A stretch of DNA of 64,000 bases from an uncultured Prochlorococcus sp. (GCA_902571335.1 CACGBT010000007.1:1-64000); one strand, 5' to 3'; numbered from the stretch's first letter, positions 24,259 to 34,481 are shown. Program-made: numbers and translations. Notes: a model not told the origin generated them from the sequence alone.

Positions 24259-24387
24259 ATGGAAAATTCAAAAACAACTTATTGGCAAAACGCCGAGAGA
24301 ACTAATGGAAGAATGGCAATGATGGGCTTATTTGCATTAGTTGTAAATTATGGCTTATTCGGATGGATAATCCCAGGGATTTTTTAA
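24259..24387 (+). CDS. hli: High-light-inducible protein, third in the cluster (42 aa)
   Basis: ATG at 24259, TAA at 24385-24387. WQNAERTNGRMAMMGLFALV carries E..NGR.AM.G, and the end is WIIPGIF. Follows copy A2 by 35 bp. This third gene is not repeated in the second cluster at 34.5 kb. Confidence 0.92.
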   Translation: MENSKTTYWQNAERTNGRMAMMGLFALVVNYGLFGWIIPGIF

Positions 24388-24388
24388 A

Positions 24389-24568
24389 ATGAATTTAGGC
24401 TTACTTTTTCTTAAAGTAAATACTTTGGGAGTTATAACTCTTTCTGAACTTGATTGGATAACTAACCATCAATCTGAATTTTCAAGGTTAGATATGGCTT
24501 TAGTTATTAAGATCGGCCGTCTTATGGATTCTGGAGTAGTGGAAATTGATAATAGATTGCCTGTTTAA
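24389..24568 (+). CDS. Conserved hli-cluster hypothetical protein (59 aa)
   Basis: ATG at 24389, one base after the hli stop; TAA at 24566-24568. FLKVNTLGVITLSELDWITN ... RLDMALVIKIGRLMDSGVVE looks like a small helical protein that I recall beside hli genes in Prochlorococcus. No cofactor motif. Closed by the strong terminator at 24591. Confidence 0.75.
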   Translation: MNLGLLFLKVNTLGVITLSELDWITNHQSEFSRLDMALVIKIGRLMDSGVVEIDNRLPV

Positions 24569-24590
24569 TTTTTAAAAAATGATCGTCATG

Positions 24591-24627
24591 AGTGTTTGTC
24601 AATAGGGATACTGACAAACACTTTTTT
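24591..24627 (+). terminator. Intrinsic terminator of the hli operon
   Basis: AGTGTTTGTC (24591-24600) pairs perfectly with GACAAACACT (24613-24622), followed by a T-run to 24627. Confidence 0.9.
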
Positions 24628-24645
24628 ATGAGAAAAAATATTTGT

Positions 24646-24688
24646 AAAAAAAAAAAAAGAGATTGTTTCTTAGCTAAAAACAATCTCT
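24646..24688 (-). terminator. Intrinsic terminator for minus-strand transcripts
   Basis: AGAGATTGTTT (24658-24668) pairs with AAACAATCTCT (24678-24688), an 11-bp perfect stem. A 13-base A-run at 24646-24658 gives the T-run on the minus strand. It serves the genes at 24782-25645. Confidence 0.85.
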
Positions 24689-24781
24689 CAATTACCTAAT
24701 TCTTACGTGAAAATTTCAAGTAAGCTTTCAGATCTTAACTGATTAGTTTTTATAGTAAATCCGTAAAAATACTTTTGTAAT

Positions 24782-24997
24782 TTATCTTTTTAAACCACCT
24801 CTTTTTATCCAAAGGAACCATGTAACCCAAATAGGAGGGAGGAATCTTATTAAAAAAGAAATTTTATACATATAAAATGGGGCATTTTCACTTTGAAATA
24901 AATTCATCAAAAAGGAAGATATAGTTACCCAAAGTAAAATTATTAATATATTTGCTCCCAACAAAGCGAACTTATTTTGTTTGAATATTTTTGGCAT
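24782..24997 (-). CDS. Small membrane protein (71 aa)
   Basis: Two hydrophobic helices (about 10-31, FALLGANILIILLWVTISSFL, and 45-64, ISFLIRFLPPIWVTWFLWI) and a basic tail (KRGGLKR). Last gene of a minus-strand run of three small membrane genes ended by the hairpin at 24646. No family known. Confidence 0.55.
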   Translation of the reverse strand: MPKIFKQNKFALLGANILIILLWVTISSFLMNLFQSENAPFYMYKISFLIRFLPPIWVTWFLWIKRGGLKR

Positions 24998-25055
24998 AAG
25001 TTTATTTTTTTATATTCTTAATTTTAAATAACCTTGGGAAGTAAATTATACATTT

Positions 25056-25307
25056 TCAAAAAAACTTTAAATTTAAAATCCATATCCAAATAAAAAAAAT
25101 ACTAAATTTTAATCCCTCTCCAAATAATATTCCGAAAGTAATAGGAGGCGAAAATATTAAAAAAAGAATAGAGAATAAACTAAATAAAGCAAATGCTCCT
25201 CTTAAAAAATAATTCTTTCTTTTTGTTCTTCTTAAATTTTTTAAGGTATTCCACTCCCATTGAATAAGCCTGTAGAACTTTTCTGACAATAAAAATAAAT
25301 ACTTCAT
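25056..25307 (-). CDS. Small membrane protein (83 aa)
   Basis: A basic N-terminal part (RLIQWEWNTLKNLRRTKRKN) precedes two helices (FALFSLFSILFLIFSPPITF and FSIFFIWIWILNL). Same strand as 24782 and 25361. Function unknown. Confidence 0.5.
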   Translation of the reverse strand: MKYLFLLSEKFYRLIQWEWNTLKNLRRTKRKNYFLRGAFALFSLFSILFLIFSPPITFGILFGEGLKFSIFFIWIWILNLKFF

Positions 25308-25360
25308 TAATATTATTAATTTCTATCGGCTTTTCTTATTTATAAAATTAATTTCACCTG

Positions 25361-25645
25361 TTAGCAATAAACCTTATCCCCTTCTTCAGAAAGATAGTAA
25401 ATTTTATTTTCTGAACTTACGAAGAAAGTTAATCCCTTATATTGTGATCTTTTAAATTTATCTAATCTAAGTTTGTGTAAATCCCAATTATCAGTACTTA
25501 TGTCAGGATTAAATTCTTGTTCTTTTAAAAAAGGTACATAAGTTGGACTAATTATTGTTTTTTGGACTAACCCTCTATTTCGTTTTGAATAAAAAAGTAA
25601 TGAAAATAAAAGTACAAAAAAAAGAATTAATAATATATTTGTCAT
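25361..25645 (-). CDS. Membrane-anchored hypothetical protein (94 aa)
   Basis: I choose the ATG at 25645 over a TTG two codons upstream. One N-terminal helix (ILLILFFVLLFSLLFY) followed by a soluble domain with ISTDNWDLHKLRLDKFKR, YKGLTFFVSSENKIYYLSEE and a C-terminal Cys. The soluble part is strand-rich. No family recognised. Confidence 0.6.
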   Translation of the reverse strand: MTNILLILFFVLLFSLLFYSKRNRGLVQKTIISPTYVPFLKEQEFNPDISTDNWDLHKLRLDKFKRSQYKGLTFFVSSENKIYYLSEEGDKVYC

Positions 25646-25805
25646 TGTCAATTTTTCTAATTTGAAAAAACTTTATTTGGAGAATCAAGAACTTTTCACA
25701 ATAAATTTCTTAGTAAGTAAAAAATCCTATTTTTATATTCTTGTATTTTTGAATACTTATCAAGGGGTTACCTAAATCAGATTATAAAATGAGTCGCATT
25801 TCAAC

Positions 25806-25949
25806 ATGACTCAAAATTCCATGAATACTCCTTATGCAAAAAGAGTAGCTGAAAAATTTAGAGAGGCTCAAAACTATTTAAAAACTAATGGTTTTAGTAG
25901 ATCAACTAAACATTTACTAGAAGATATTGAAAATTCTGTTGAAAAATAA
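25806..25949 (+). CDS. Small helical hypothetical protein (47 aa)
   Basis: ATG at 25806, TAA at 25947-25949 overlapping the next ATG (TAATG). TPYAKRVAEKFREAQNYLK, then SRSTKHLLEDIENSVE: two charged helices. Overlap with the next frame supports coupled translation. Confidence 0.6.
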   Translation: MTQNSMNTPYAKRVAEKFREAQNYLKTNGFSRSTKHLLEDIENSVEK

Positions 25950-26107
25950 TGCCAATACCTCCTCACTTACCACAACTACAATATGGCTACGATGATGGCT
26001 TTACAACCATTGTTTTTGGATTAATAGGCAGTTGCTTAGGATGTATTTTAATTTTATTAATTTCATTTTTTGAATTTAAATTCAAAAAGCAAAATAGTAA
26101 GCCTTAA
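25949..26107 (+). CDS. Small single-span membrane protein (52 aa)
   Basis: ATG at 25949 overlaps the previous stop. A polar, Pro/Tyr-rich N-terminus (PIPPHLPQLQYGYDDGFTT) precedes one helix (IVFGLIGSCLGCILILLISF) with two cysteines and a basic tail. Convergent with ychF (8 bp between stops). Function unknown. Confidence 0.6.
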   Translation: MPIPPHLPQLQYGYDDGFTTIVFGLIGSCLGCILILLISFFEFKFKKQNSKP

Positions 26108-26115
26108 GAGACTTA

Positions 26116-27207
26116 CTAAACGTTAAATAAGAACTCCATTACATCACCTTCGTTAACAATATATTCCTTACCTTCACTTCTTAAAAGACCTTTAGTTTTT
26201 GCATTGGCAATTGAACCTGAATCAATTAAATTTTGATACGAAATAGTCTGAGCTCTTATAAATCCTTTTTCAAAATCAGTATGAATTACTCCTGCTGCCT
26301 GTGGCGCAGTCATCCCATCTTTTATTGTCCAAGCTTTTGTCTCCTTTTCTCCGGTAGTGAAATAAGTTTTTAATCCCAATAATTTATATGTTGATCTAAT
26401 TAATGAACTTAATCCCCCTTCTTCTACTCCTAAGCCAATAAGGTAGTCTTTTTTATCTTGTAGTTCTAACTCTATTAATTCAGATTCGACTTGCGCTGAT
26501 ATTTTTATACATTCTGTATTTTCATTGCTTGCAAAACTCTGAACTGTTGATGAAAAATCATTACCTTCAGCTAAATCATTTTCATTCAAATTAGTTGCGT
26601 AAATAATTGGTTTAGCAGTAAGGAATCCTAATTGCTTAATTATTAAATTTTCTTCTTCATTCAAAGATATTGATCTAACTGAAAGGCCTTTCTCTAGCTC
26701 TTCTTCAATTTTTTCTAGTAAGGTATCTTCTTTAGCTGCCTCTTTACTAGTTCTAACCTGTTTTTTAATTCTTTCTCTTCTTTTTTGGAGTTGAGATAAA
26801 TCAGCTAAATTCAATTCCAGATTAATTATCTCAATGTCATCCAGGGGATCTACCTTTCCAGAAACATGAATTACATCACTATCTTCAAAGCACCTTACAA
26901 CATGAACTATTGCATCAACCTCCCTAATATTTGATAAGAATTTATTTCCCAAACCTTCGCCTTTACTAGCTCCTTTTACTAGTCCTGCGATATCAACAAA
27001 TTCAATTTTTGTTGGGATAATATTTTGGCTAGAACTTAAATTACCTAACTCTTGCAACCTTTGATCTGGGACTGAAACTATGCCTTTATTAGGTTCTATA
27101 GTACAAAAGGGAAAATTAGCCGCTTGGGCCTTAGCATTTTCTACAAGTGCATTAAATAGAGTTGATTTTCCAACATTTGGTAATCCAATAATACCTGCTT
27201 TTAACAT
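26116..27207 (-). CDS. ychF: Obg-like ATPase YchF
   Basis: 363 residues, normal length. P-loop GLPNVGKST at 8-16, switch region VDIAGLVKGASKGEGLGNKF, and the C-terminal TGS-like domain (TGEKETKAWTI, QAAGVIHTDFEKGFIRAQTI, YIVNEGDVMEFLFNV). The altered G4 position (TNLNENDL, not NKxD) fits the known ATP preference of YchF. It binds ribosomes and acts in translation and oxidative stress. Divergent from the gene at 27352. Confidence 0.97.
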   Translation of the reverse strand: MLKAGIIGLPNVGKSTLFNALVENAKAQAANFPFCTIEPNKGIVSVPDQRLQELGNLSSSQNIIPTKIEFVDIAGLVKGASKGEGLGNKFLSNIREVDAIVHVVRCFEDSDVIHVSGKVDPLDDIEIINLELNLADLSQLQKRRERIKKQVRTSKEAAKEDTLLEKIEEELEKGLSVRSISLNEEENLIIKQLGFLTAKPIIYATNLNENDLAEGNDFSSTVQSFASNENTECIKISAQVESELIELELQDKKDYLIGLGVEEGGLSSLIRSTYKLLGLKTYFTTGEKETKAWTIKDGMTAPQAAGVIHTDFEKGFIRAQTISYQNLIDSGSIANAKTKGLLRSEGKEYIVNEGDVMEFLFNV

Positions 27208-27351
27208 TTGAAAAAACTTATGGAAAAATTATCAAGAAAACATCTTCTAGTAATATAGTATTTACTTAACCAATCTTGGATAAGTTAATTATAATCGTCT
27301 TGATTATTTATTTAGTTCCTAAATATTCTCTACTTCTGCTTTTAAAAAGAA

Positions 27352-28413
27352 ATGTTTGATTTAATAAAAAAAAATATAAATCTAAGAAGTGGAATTATAT
27401 TGCTTTCTCTAGCTATATTTTTCGTTTTCATAACCAATTCCTTCAAGAAAAATAAGTCAAAAGATATTTCTGATTTTGTAGTTCAAGTCGAAAAAGGTAT
27501 CCTCTCAGATTCAATTAATACTAGTGGTGAAGTAAAAGCAATAAGGACAAGCAATATTGGGCCCCGGAAGCAAGGCGTAATAAAAGAAATCAAAGTAGAT
27601 GAGGGAGATCTTGTAAAAAAAGATCAGGTTTTAGCTTCTCTTGATGATGAAGATTTTATCTATAAAATTGAAGAACTTGAATTAAATGTAGAAAAACAAA
27701 AATCTGAATTTTTAAGAAGGGAATATTTATATCAAGAAGGTGCAGTAAGTAAAGAAGACTATGAAAGTTATAAAAATAATTACAACATTAGTAGCGCAAA
27801 ACTTAATGATGCAAAAGCTGAAAAAAGTTTCTATCTAATTAAAGCTCCTTATGAAGGAAAGATAACTGCAAAATATGCTGAGATAGGATCTTATGTCACA
27901 CCAAGTACAAACTTAAGTTCAGACCCTAAAACCAAAAACTTTATTTTTGAACTATCAGAGGGCCTAGAAATTGTTGCTAAAGTTCCTGAGAGTGACATTG
28001 GCAGAATAAACATAGGTCAAGAAGCCTTAGTAAGAATTGAGGCTTATCCCTCAAAAAAATATAGTGCCATAGTTAAAAGAATAGCTACAAGAGCTGTAAA
28101 AGATAATAATGTAACCTCATTCGAAGTAACTTTAAATTTTAAAGATATTTCTGAAGAAATTAAAATTGGAATGACTGCAGATCTTGAATTTAGAGTCGAA
28201 GGTAATGAAGAAAAAATCTTAGTACCAACAGTTTCTATTGTCACTGAAAAAGGTGAAAAAGGAATTTTGAAAGTTGATCAAAACAATTCTCCCAAATTTG
28301 AAAAAATCGAAATTGGTATTAGTAGTGGAAATAAAACTTCAGTAATTGATGGATTAGAACCTGGAGAGCAAATCTTTATTGATATTCCACCTTGGGCTAA
28401 GAAGAGAAAATGA
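27352..28413 (+). CDS. Membrane fusion protein (HlyD/MacA-like periplasmic adaptor)
   Basis: 353 residues. N-terminal helix (SGIILLSLAIFFVFITNSF), then a biotinyl-lipoyl half (IKEIKVDEGDLVKKDQVLAS), a short coiled coil (residues about 105-140), the second lipoyl half (YLIKAPYEGKITAKYAEIGS), and beta-barrel domains. It should join an inner-membrane exporter to an outer channel, but no exporter gene is adjacent. Its stop overlaps polA by 4 bp (ATGA), so the two are coupled. Confidence 0.87.
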   Translation: MFDLIKKNINLRSGIILLSLAIFFVFITNSFKKNKSKDISDFVVQVEKGILSDSINTSGEVKAIRTSNIGPRKQGVIKEIKVDEGDLVKKDQVLASLDDEDFIYKIEELELNVEKQKSEFLRREYLYQEGAVSKEDYESYKNNYNISSAKLNDAKAEKSFYLIKAPYEGKITAKYAEIGSYVTPSTNLSSDPKTKNFIFELSEGLEIVAKVPESDIGRINIGQEALVRIEAYPSKKYSAIVKRIATRAVKDNNVTSFEVTLNFKDISEEIKIGMTADLEFRVEGNEEKILVPTVSIVTEKGEKGILKVDQNNSPKFEKIEIGISSGNKTSVIDGLEPGEQIFIDIPPWAKKRK

Positions 28414-31340
28414 GTTTAAAATCTGAAAACTCTAAAAAACCAATTTTACTTTTAGTCGATGGCCACTCACTTGCTTTTAGAAGCTTCTATGCATTTAGCA
28501 AAGGGATTGATGGAGGTTTAACTACCAAAGAGGGATTTCCAACAAGTGTCACTTATGGATTTCTAAAAAGCCTTCTGGATAATTGTAAAAATATTAGTCC
28601 TGAGGGTGTTTGTATTACGTTTGATACCGAAAAACCTACTTTCAGACATGAATTAGATCCAAATTATAAGGCCAATAGAGATGTAGCACCAGATGTTTTT
28701 TTTCAGGATATTGAACAACTAGAAATCATTTTAGAAGAAAGCCTTAATTTACCAATTTTTAAATCTCCAGGATACGAAGCAGATGATCTCCTAGGCACAA
28801 TTGCAAATGATGCTGCTTCTAAAGGATGGTGCGTGAATATTCTTTCTGGAGATAGGGACTTATTTCAATTAGTAGATGATCAAAAAGATATTTATGTACT
28901 TTATATGGGTGGTGGTCCATATGCGAAAAGTGGAAATCCAACTCTTATGAATGAAAATGGAGTAAAAGAAAAATTAGGTGTTGCTCCAGAAAGAGTAGTT
29001 GATCTCAAAGCCCTAACTGGTGATAGTTCTGATAATATTCCAGGTATTAAAGGAGTAGGGCCAAAAACTGCAATTAATCTACTAAAAGAGAACGATACGC
29101 TTGATGGAATCTATCAGGCTTTGGACAAGATTCTGCTGAACAACGATAAGAAATATAAAGGATTCATCAAAGGTTCAGTTATAGAAAAGCTCAGAAACGA
29201 TAAACATAATGCTTTTCTTTCCAGGGATTTAGCAAAAATAAATACTGAGGTGCCTTTAATTTTAAGTAACGGTTATGAATTAAAGAATATAAATCAAGAA
29301 CTACTTTCAGAGTCACTGAAAAAATTAGAACTATCAACACTACTTAGACAAATTGATATTTTCAATTCAACTTTCAGCAAAGGTGGTTTTGACAAAAATA
29401 ATGTAGCTAAAGAGGAGGAGAAGGCACCAAAAGTCCCAGGCAATAATGAATTAGAAAATAGTGAAAATAAAATCCCTAAAATCAACGTAACTGTTGTAAA
29501 TGATTTCGAATTACTTGATAAATTAATTCAAAGATTAGACAAGACTAATCAAATAGTTTCTTTAGATACAGAGACCAATAGTTTGAATCCAATCGATGCG
29601 GAACTTGTTGGGATAGGGTTATGTCTTGGAGAAGAAAATGATGATTTATTTTATATACCTCTTGGTCATCAAACAAAAAAGGAGTCCCCCAATCAATTAT
29701 CAATTGAAGATGTTTTCTCAAAGCTAAGAAATTGGATAGAAGATCCAAAAAAAGAAAAGGCACTCCAAAATTCTAAATTTGATAGGCAAATATTTTTTAA
29801 TCATGGACTTGATCTTAAAGGCGTAACCTTTGACACCTTGTTAGCAGACTACCTTCTTAATAATCAGGAGAAACATGGGTTAAGTGAAATTAGTTTTAGA
29901 TTATTTGGATTTAAGCCTCCTTCATTTAAGGAGACAGTTGGAAAAAATAAAGACTTTTCATTTGTTGCTATTGATGAAGCAAGTATTTACTGCGGTTATG
30001 ATGTTTTTCTAACTTTTAAAATTATAAAAATTTTTAAAGAAAGTTTTTCAAAGGAAAAAGATGAATTAATCAAATTGTTCGAAGAAATCGAGCTGCCTTT
30101 AGAGCCGGTATTGTCCCAAATGGAAATGAATGGCATAACCATCGACATCCCTTATTTGGATAAACTCTCAAAAGAATTAAAAAGTACCTTAGAAGATATT
30201 GAAAGTAAAGTTTATGAGTTAGCAGAGGAAAGTTTCAATCTATCTTCACCAAAACAACTTGGTGAGATCTTGTTTGAAAAATTAAATTTGGATAAGAAAA
30301 AATCACGGAAAACAAAAACAGGATGGAGCACAGATGCAGTAGTTCTGGAAAGATTAGTCGACGAACATGAAATAATCCAACATTTAATAAAACATAGAAC
30401 TCTTAGCAAATTACTTAGCACCTATATTGATGCTCTTCCAAATCTTATTAACGAAAAGACAGGAAGAGTTCATACAAACTTTAATCAAGCTGCTACAGCG
30501 ACTGGTAGACTAAGTAGTAGCAATCCTAATCTTCAAAATATCCCTGTTAGGACTGAATTTAGTAGGAGAATCAGAAAAGCATTCTTGCCTGAAAAAAATT
30601 GGAAACTTTTATCAGCTGATTATTCTCAGATCGAATTAAGAATACTCGCTCACTTAGCGGATGAAGAAATACTAATAAATGCATTTCATAAAAATGATGA
30701 CATTCATTCTTTGACTGCAAGATTAATTTTTGAGAAACAAGAAATTTCTTCTGATGAAAGGAGAGTTGGGAAAACAATAAATTTCGGAGTTATCTATGGT
30801 ATGGGAATTAAAAAGTTTGCACGTTCTACAGGAGTAAGTACTCTAGAAGCAAAAGAATTCCTAATAAAATACAAAGAAAGATATTCAAAAATTTTCAAAT
30901 TTCTTGAACTTCAAGAAAGGCTTGCCTTATCAAAAGGTTATGTAAAAACAATCTTTGGTAGAAAGAGAGAATTTAAGTTTGATAAAAATGGACTTGGAAG
31001 ATTACTAGGAAAAGATCCTTACGAAATTGACTTGCAAGCTGCAAGAAGAGCTGGCATGGAAGCACAGTCACTAAGAGCCGCAGCCAATGCCCCAATTCAG
31101 GGTTCAAGTGCAGATATTATTAAAATTGCAATGGTTCAACTAAATAAGAAATTCATAGAAATGAATGTTCCCGCAAAAATGCTTTTGCAAGTACATGATG
31201 AATTATTGTTTGAAGTTGAACCGGATTCTTTGGAAATTACTACGAAATTAGTAAAGAAGACTATGGAAGATTGTGTAAAATTAAATGTGCCTCTTTTAGT
31301 TGATATTGGTATTGGAGACAATTGGATGGAGACAAAATAA
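28410..31340 (+). CDS. polA: DNA polymerase I
   Basis: 976 residues. N-terminal 5'-3' exonuclease (about 1-300: LLLVDGHSLAFRSFYAF, GYEADDLLGTIA, GDSSDNIPGIKGVGPKTA). 3'-5' proofreading domain with intact acids (SLDTETNSL, LQNSKFDRQIFF, YCGYDVFLTF). Polymerase domain with motif A DYSQIELRILAHLADE, motif B RRVGKTINFGVIYGMG and motif C QVHDELLFEVE. Acts in repair and Okazaki fragment processing. cysS follows by 24 bp. Confidence 0.98.
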   Translation: MSLKSENSKKPILLLVDGHSLAFRSFYAFSKGIDGGLTTKEGFPTSVTYGFLKSLLDNCKNISPEGVCITFDTEKPTFRHELDPNYKANRDVAPDVFFQDIEQLEIILEESLNLPIFKSPGYEADDLLGTIANDAASKGWCVNILSGDRDLFQLVDDQKDIYVLYMGGGPYAKSGNPTLMNENGVKEKLGVAPERVVDLKALTGDSSDNIPGIKGVGPKTAINLLKENDTLDGIYQALDKILLNNDKKYKGFIKGSVIEKLRNDKHNAFLSRDLAKINTEVPLILSNGYELKNINQELLSESLKKLELSTLLRQIDIFNSTFSKGGFDKNNVAKEEEKAPKVPGNNELENSENKIPKINVTVVNDFELLDKLIQRLDKTNQIVSLDTETNSLNPIDAELVGIGLCLGEENDDLFYIPLGHQTKKESPNQLSIEDVFSKLRNWIEDPKKEKALQNSKFDRQIFFNHGLDLKGVTFDTLLADYLLNNQEKHGLSEISFRLFGFKPPSFKETVGKNKDFSFVAIDEASIYCGYDVFLTFKIIKIFKESFSKEKDELIKLFEEIELPLEPVLSQMEMNGITIDIPYLDKLSKELKSTLEDIESKVYELAEESFNLSSPKQLGEILFEKLNLDKKKSRKTKTGWSTDAVVLERLVDEHEIIQHLIKHRTLSKLLSTYIDALPNLINEKTGRVHTNFNQAATATGRLSSSNPNLQNIPVRTEFSRRIRKAFLPEKNWKLLSADYSQIELRILAHLADEEILINAFHKNDDIHSLTARLIFEKQEISSDERRVGKTINFGVIYGMGIKKFARSTGVSTLEAKEFLIKYKERYSKIFKFLELQERLALSKGYVKTIFGRKREFKFDKNGLGRLLGKDPYEIDLQAARRAGMEAQSLRAAANAPIQGSSADIIKIAMVQLNKKFIEMNVPAKMLLQVHDELLFEVEPDSLEITTKLVKKTMEDCVKLNVPLLVDIGIGDNWMETK

Positions 31341-31364
31341 ACCTTATGAAATACTTAATTTAAG

Positions 31365-32834
31365 ATGATCAAACTTTTTAATACTTTAAGCAGAAGAGTT
31401 GAGGTTTTTAAGCCTATTGATGATGTAGTAAAAATTTATTGTTGTGGAGTAACTGTTTATGATTTATGTCATCTTGGTCATGCCAGAAGTTATATAGCTT
31501 GGGATGTATTGAGAAGATTTTTAATTTACAGTGATTACAAAGTGAAGTATGTTCAAAATTTTACAGATATTGATGACAAGATCTTAAAAAGAGCCAAAGA
31601 AGAAAGCAGTTCAATGAAGGAAGTATCTGAAAAAAATATTATTGAATTTCATAAAGATATGGATTCTTTAAGAATAATGCGTCCAGATAGCATGCCAAGA
31701 GCAACGAATCATATATGCAATATCTGCTCCTTCATAACAATTCTTGAGGACAAAGGTTATGCATACTCTAGGGATGGAGATGTTTATTATTCTGTTTTTA
31801 AAAATAAAAATTATGGAAAGCTAAGTAACCAAAATATACAAGCACAAAATATCAATCAGCAAGGAAGAATGGCTAATGATGAAAATAGTAAAAAACTTAA
31901 TCCGCAAGATTTTGCACTATGGAAAAAAGCCAAAGATGATGAACCATTTTTTGATTCACCATGGGGTAAAGGTAGGCCAGGATGGCATATTGAATGTTCG
32001 GCGATGGTTAAAGATGAATTAGGAGATACTATCGATATCCATTTAGGTGGTTCTGATTTGATTTTTCCACATCATGAGAATGAAATCGCCCAATCAGAAG
32101 CAGCCAATGGCAAAAAGCTAGCGAACTATTGGTTACACAATGGAATGGTCAATGTAAATGGACAAAAGATGAGCAAGTCCCTTAAAAATTTTAAAACTAT
32201 CAGAGAGCTAATTAAGTCAGGTATAAGCCCTATGACTTTGCGATATTTTGTTATGACTGTGAATTATAGAAAACCACTTGATTTTACTGAAGAAGCTTTA
32301 AGGAGTGCTTCAGAAGCTTGGAAAAACATTAATATAGCCCTTTCTTTTATGGACCTCACAAAAGGTGTTTTTAGATCTATTGATAAAAATGAATCTATCG
32401 AAGAAGAATATAAAGAGAAAATAAGCTTTGAATTATCTCAAAAAAAGCTAAATTTTTCAGAGGCTCTTGGAAATGATCTTAATACAGCAGGTGCTATTGC
32501 AATTATTTACGATTTAGCAAAACCATTAAAAAACTTTTTAAACCAATTTCAAAGGGTCGAAGGTTTTAAAATAGACCTAAATGAAAAATTCTTTCTACTT
32601 GAGAATTTTAAAACTCTTGAGAATTTGACTGAGGTACTTGGTCTTAAAAAAGAGGTTTTAGTAAAAGAAAGTAAAATAACAGAAGAAGAAATATCAACGC
32701 TTATTAATGAAAGATTGAAAGCGAAAAAGGAAAAGAATTATACGAAGGCAGATGAAATTAGGAATTTGTTAAAAGAAAAAGGTATTGAACTTATTGATCA
32801 ATCAAAGGAAATAACAAAATGGATACGGATCTAA
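31365..32834 (+). CDS. cysS: Cysteinyl-tRNA synthetase
   Basis: 489 residues, class I. Zinc-site cysteines and HIGH-type motif in YCCGVTVYDLCHLGHARSY, the block GRPGWHIECSAM, HLGGSDLIFPHHENEIAQSE, and KMSKS in GQKMSKSLKNF. The C-terminal editing-like helical domain ends with NYTKADEIRNLLKEKGI. Charges tRNA-Cys with cysteine. Probably co-transcribed with polA. Confidence 0.98.
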   Translation: MIKLFNTLSRRVEVFKPIDDVVKIYCCGVTVYDLCHLGHARSYIAWDVLRRFLIYSDYKVKYVQNFTDIDDKILKRAKEESSSMKEVSEKNIIEFHKDMDSLRIMRPDSMPRATNHICNICSFITILEDKGYAYSRDGDVYYSVFKNKNYGKLSNQNIQAQNINQQGRMANDENSKKLNPQDFALWKKAKDDEPFFDSPWGKGRPGWHIECSAMVKDELGDTIDIHLGGSDLIFPHHENEIAQSEAANGKKLANYWLHNGMVNVNGQKMSKSLKNFKTIRELIKSGISPMTLRYFVMTVNYRKPLDFTEEALRSASEAWKNINIALSFMDLTKGVFRSIDKNESIEEEYKEKISFELSQKKLNFSEALGNDLNTAGAIAIIYDLAKPLKNFLNQFQRVEGFKIDLNEKFFLLENFKTLENLTEVLGLKKEVLVKESKITEEEISTLINERLKAKKEKNYTKADEIRNLLKEKGIELIDQSKEITKWIRI

Positions 32835-32916
32835 ATTTTAAGAAAAAAACCAATTTGAAATTTTTGTTTTTTAAATACACCTTTAAATGGGAAGATATTA
32901 GAAATATCAGAGAAAA

Positions 32917-34146
32917 TTGAAATACATTACTGTGCTCGGTTCTACTGGTTCAATTGGGACTCAAACTCTCGAAATAGCTAGTGAGCAGCCTGATAAGTTT
33001 AAAGCCGTAGCTCTTTCGGCAGGAAGAAATATTAATTTATTAACCGAACAAGTTAAAACACATAAACCAGAAGTAGTTGCGATTGAGGATGAAAATCTTA
33101 TAGAAGATTTAAAAGATAATATTAATAACTTAGATTTGGATAGTGCTCCCTTGGTTTTGAGTGGAAAAGAGGGGATTAACGCAGTTGCAGCATGGGATAA
33201 GGCAGATACTGTGGTTACAGGGATAGTAGGATGTGCAGGCTTAATTCCAACAATGTCAGCAATTAATGCGGGGAAAAATATTGCACTTGCTAACAAAGAA
33301 ACTTTAATTGCGGCAGGGCCAATTGTTATTCCTGCATTAAAGAAAAATAATAGTAGGCTTTTACCTGCTGATTCTGAACACTCTGCTATCTTTCAATGTT
33401 TGCAAGGATTACCCAATTATGAAAATGCAGATTTTTCAACAGGAGAGATACCTAAAGGTTTAAAAGCCTTACATTTAACAGCTTCTGGTGGTGCTTTCAG
33501 AGATTGGGCCGTTGAGGATTTAAAGCATGTCACAGTTGAAGATGCAACTTCACATCCTAATTGGGATATGGGAAAAAAAATAACTGTAGATTCTGCAACT
33601 CTTATGAATAAAGGATTAGAAGTTATAGAAGCTCATTATTTATTTGGGACCTCTTACGAAAATATCGAAATAGTTATCCACCCTCAAAGTATTATTCATT
33701 CAATGATTGAGATGGAAGATTCTTCAGTATTAGCTCAATTAGGTTGGCCAGATATGAAACTACCTATTTTATATGCGATGAGTTGGCCTGAAAGATTTAA
33801 AACAAATTGGAAAAGATTAAACCTAAGTGAAATTGGAAAATTAACTTTTAAAGAGCCAGACGAGTTTAAATATCCATGCATGGGACTTGCCTATGCCGCA
33901 GGAAAATCTTCTGGGACTATGCCTGCAGTCTTAAATGCTGCTAATGAAATGGCTGTTGAACAATTCCTTAAAGAAAAAATTTCTTTTCAAGAAATTCCAA
34001 CATTTATAAATAAAGCTTGTGAATCACATGTGGAGAATTTGAATTTAAGTCCCGAATTGGAGGATATTCTTGAAGTAGACAATTGGGCCAGACTTTTTGT
34101 TGAGCAAGAAATTAAAAAAGGGAAAAAATACGTAAGTATTGGATAA
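32917..34146 (+). CDS. dxr: 1-deoxy-D-xylulose 5-phosphate reductoisomerase
   Basis: 409 residues from a TTG start at 32917 placed just before [20 protein letters not shown], the NADPH-binding turn. [38 protein letters not shown] and the [20 protein letters not shown] block carry metal and substrate residues. It makes 2-C-methyl-D-erythritol 4-phosphate in the non-mevalonate isoprenoid pathway. It follows cysS by 82 bp. Confidence 0.98.
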   Translation: MKYITVLGSTGSIGTQTLEIASEQPDKFKAVALSAGRNINLLTEQVKTHKPEVVAIEDENLIEDLKDNINNLDLDSAPLVLSGKEGINAVAAWDKADTVVTGIVGCAGLIPTMSAINAGKNIALANKETLIAAGPIVIPALKKNNSRLLPADSEHSAIFQCLQGLPNYENADFSTGEIPKGLKALHLTASGGAFRDWAVEDLKHVTVEDATSHPNWDMGKKITVDSATLMNKGLEVIEAHYLFGTSYENIEIVIHPQSIIHSMIEMEDSSVLAQLGWPDMKLPILYAMSWPERFKTNWKRLNLSEIGKLTFKEPDEFKYPCMGLAYAAGKSSGTMPAVLNAANEMAVEQFLKEKISFQEIPTFINKACESHVENLNLSPELEDILEVDNWARLFVEQEIKKGKKYVSIG

Positions 34147-34481
34147 AAGTGAATATTAAAAAGCATCTGATACACTAAACCCACTTTAAACATTTTAAGC
34201 AATTCCTAAGAACCCTTTATTACAATATTTTTTAAGCAAAAGACAATATAAAAGTACCAACACCATCCATAGACTTCTCAACAGAGCTTTATGAGAGGAC
34301 TACATACATAATTTAAGTAAATATATTTTGATCAGTCAAAAGCAAATCCGAAGAAGCTTTTTCATATCTCCATGATCTTTTAATTATTAGTTTCAACTTT
34401 AAAAATTAATTACTAACTGTTACGTATCTGTATCAGAATTGATTTAAAAGTGCCGAATTACACATATTTTGGATATTTTTC
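34147..34481. other. Intergenic region after dxr, left edge of a probable insertion
   Basis: No gene or clear terminator visible. The promoter of the second hli cluster starts at 34482, so the gene-free stretch is 389 bp in all. I looked for tRNA ends or direct repeats that could mark an attachment site and saw none. Confidence 0.4.
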
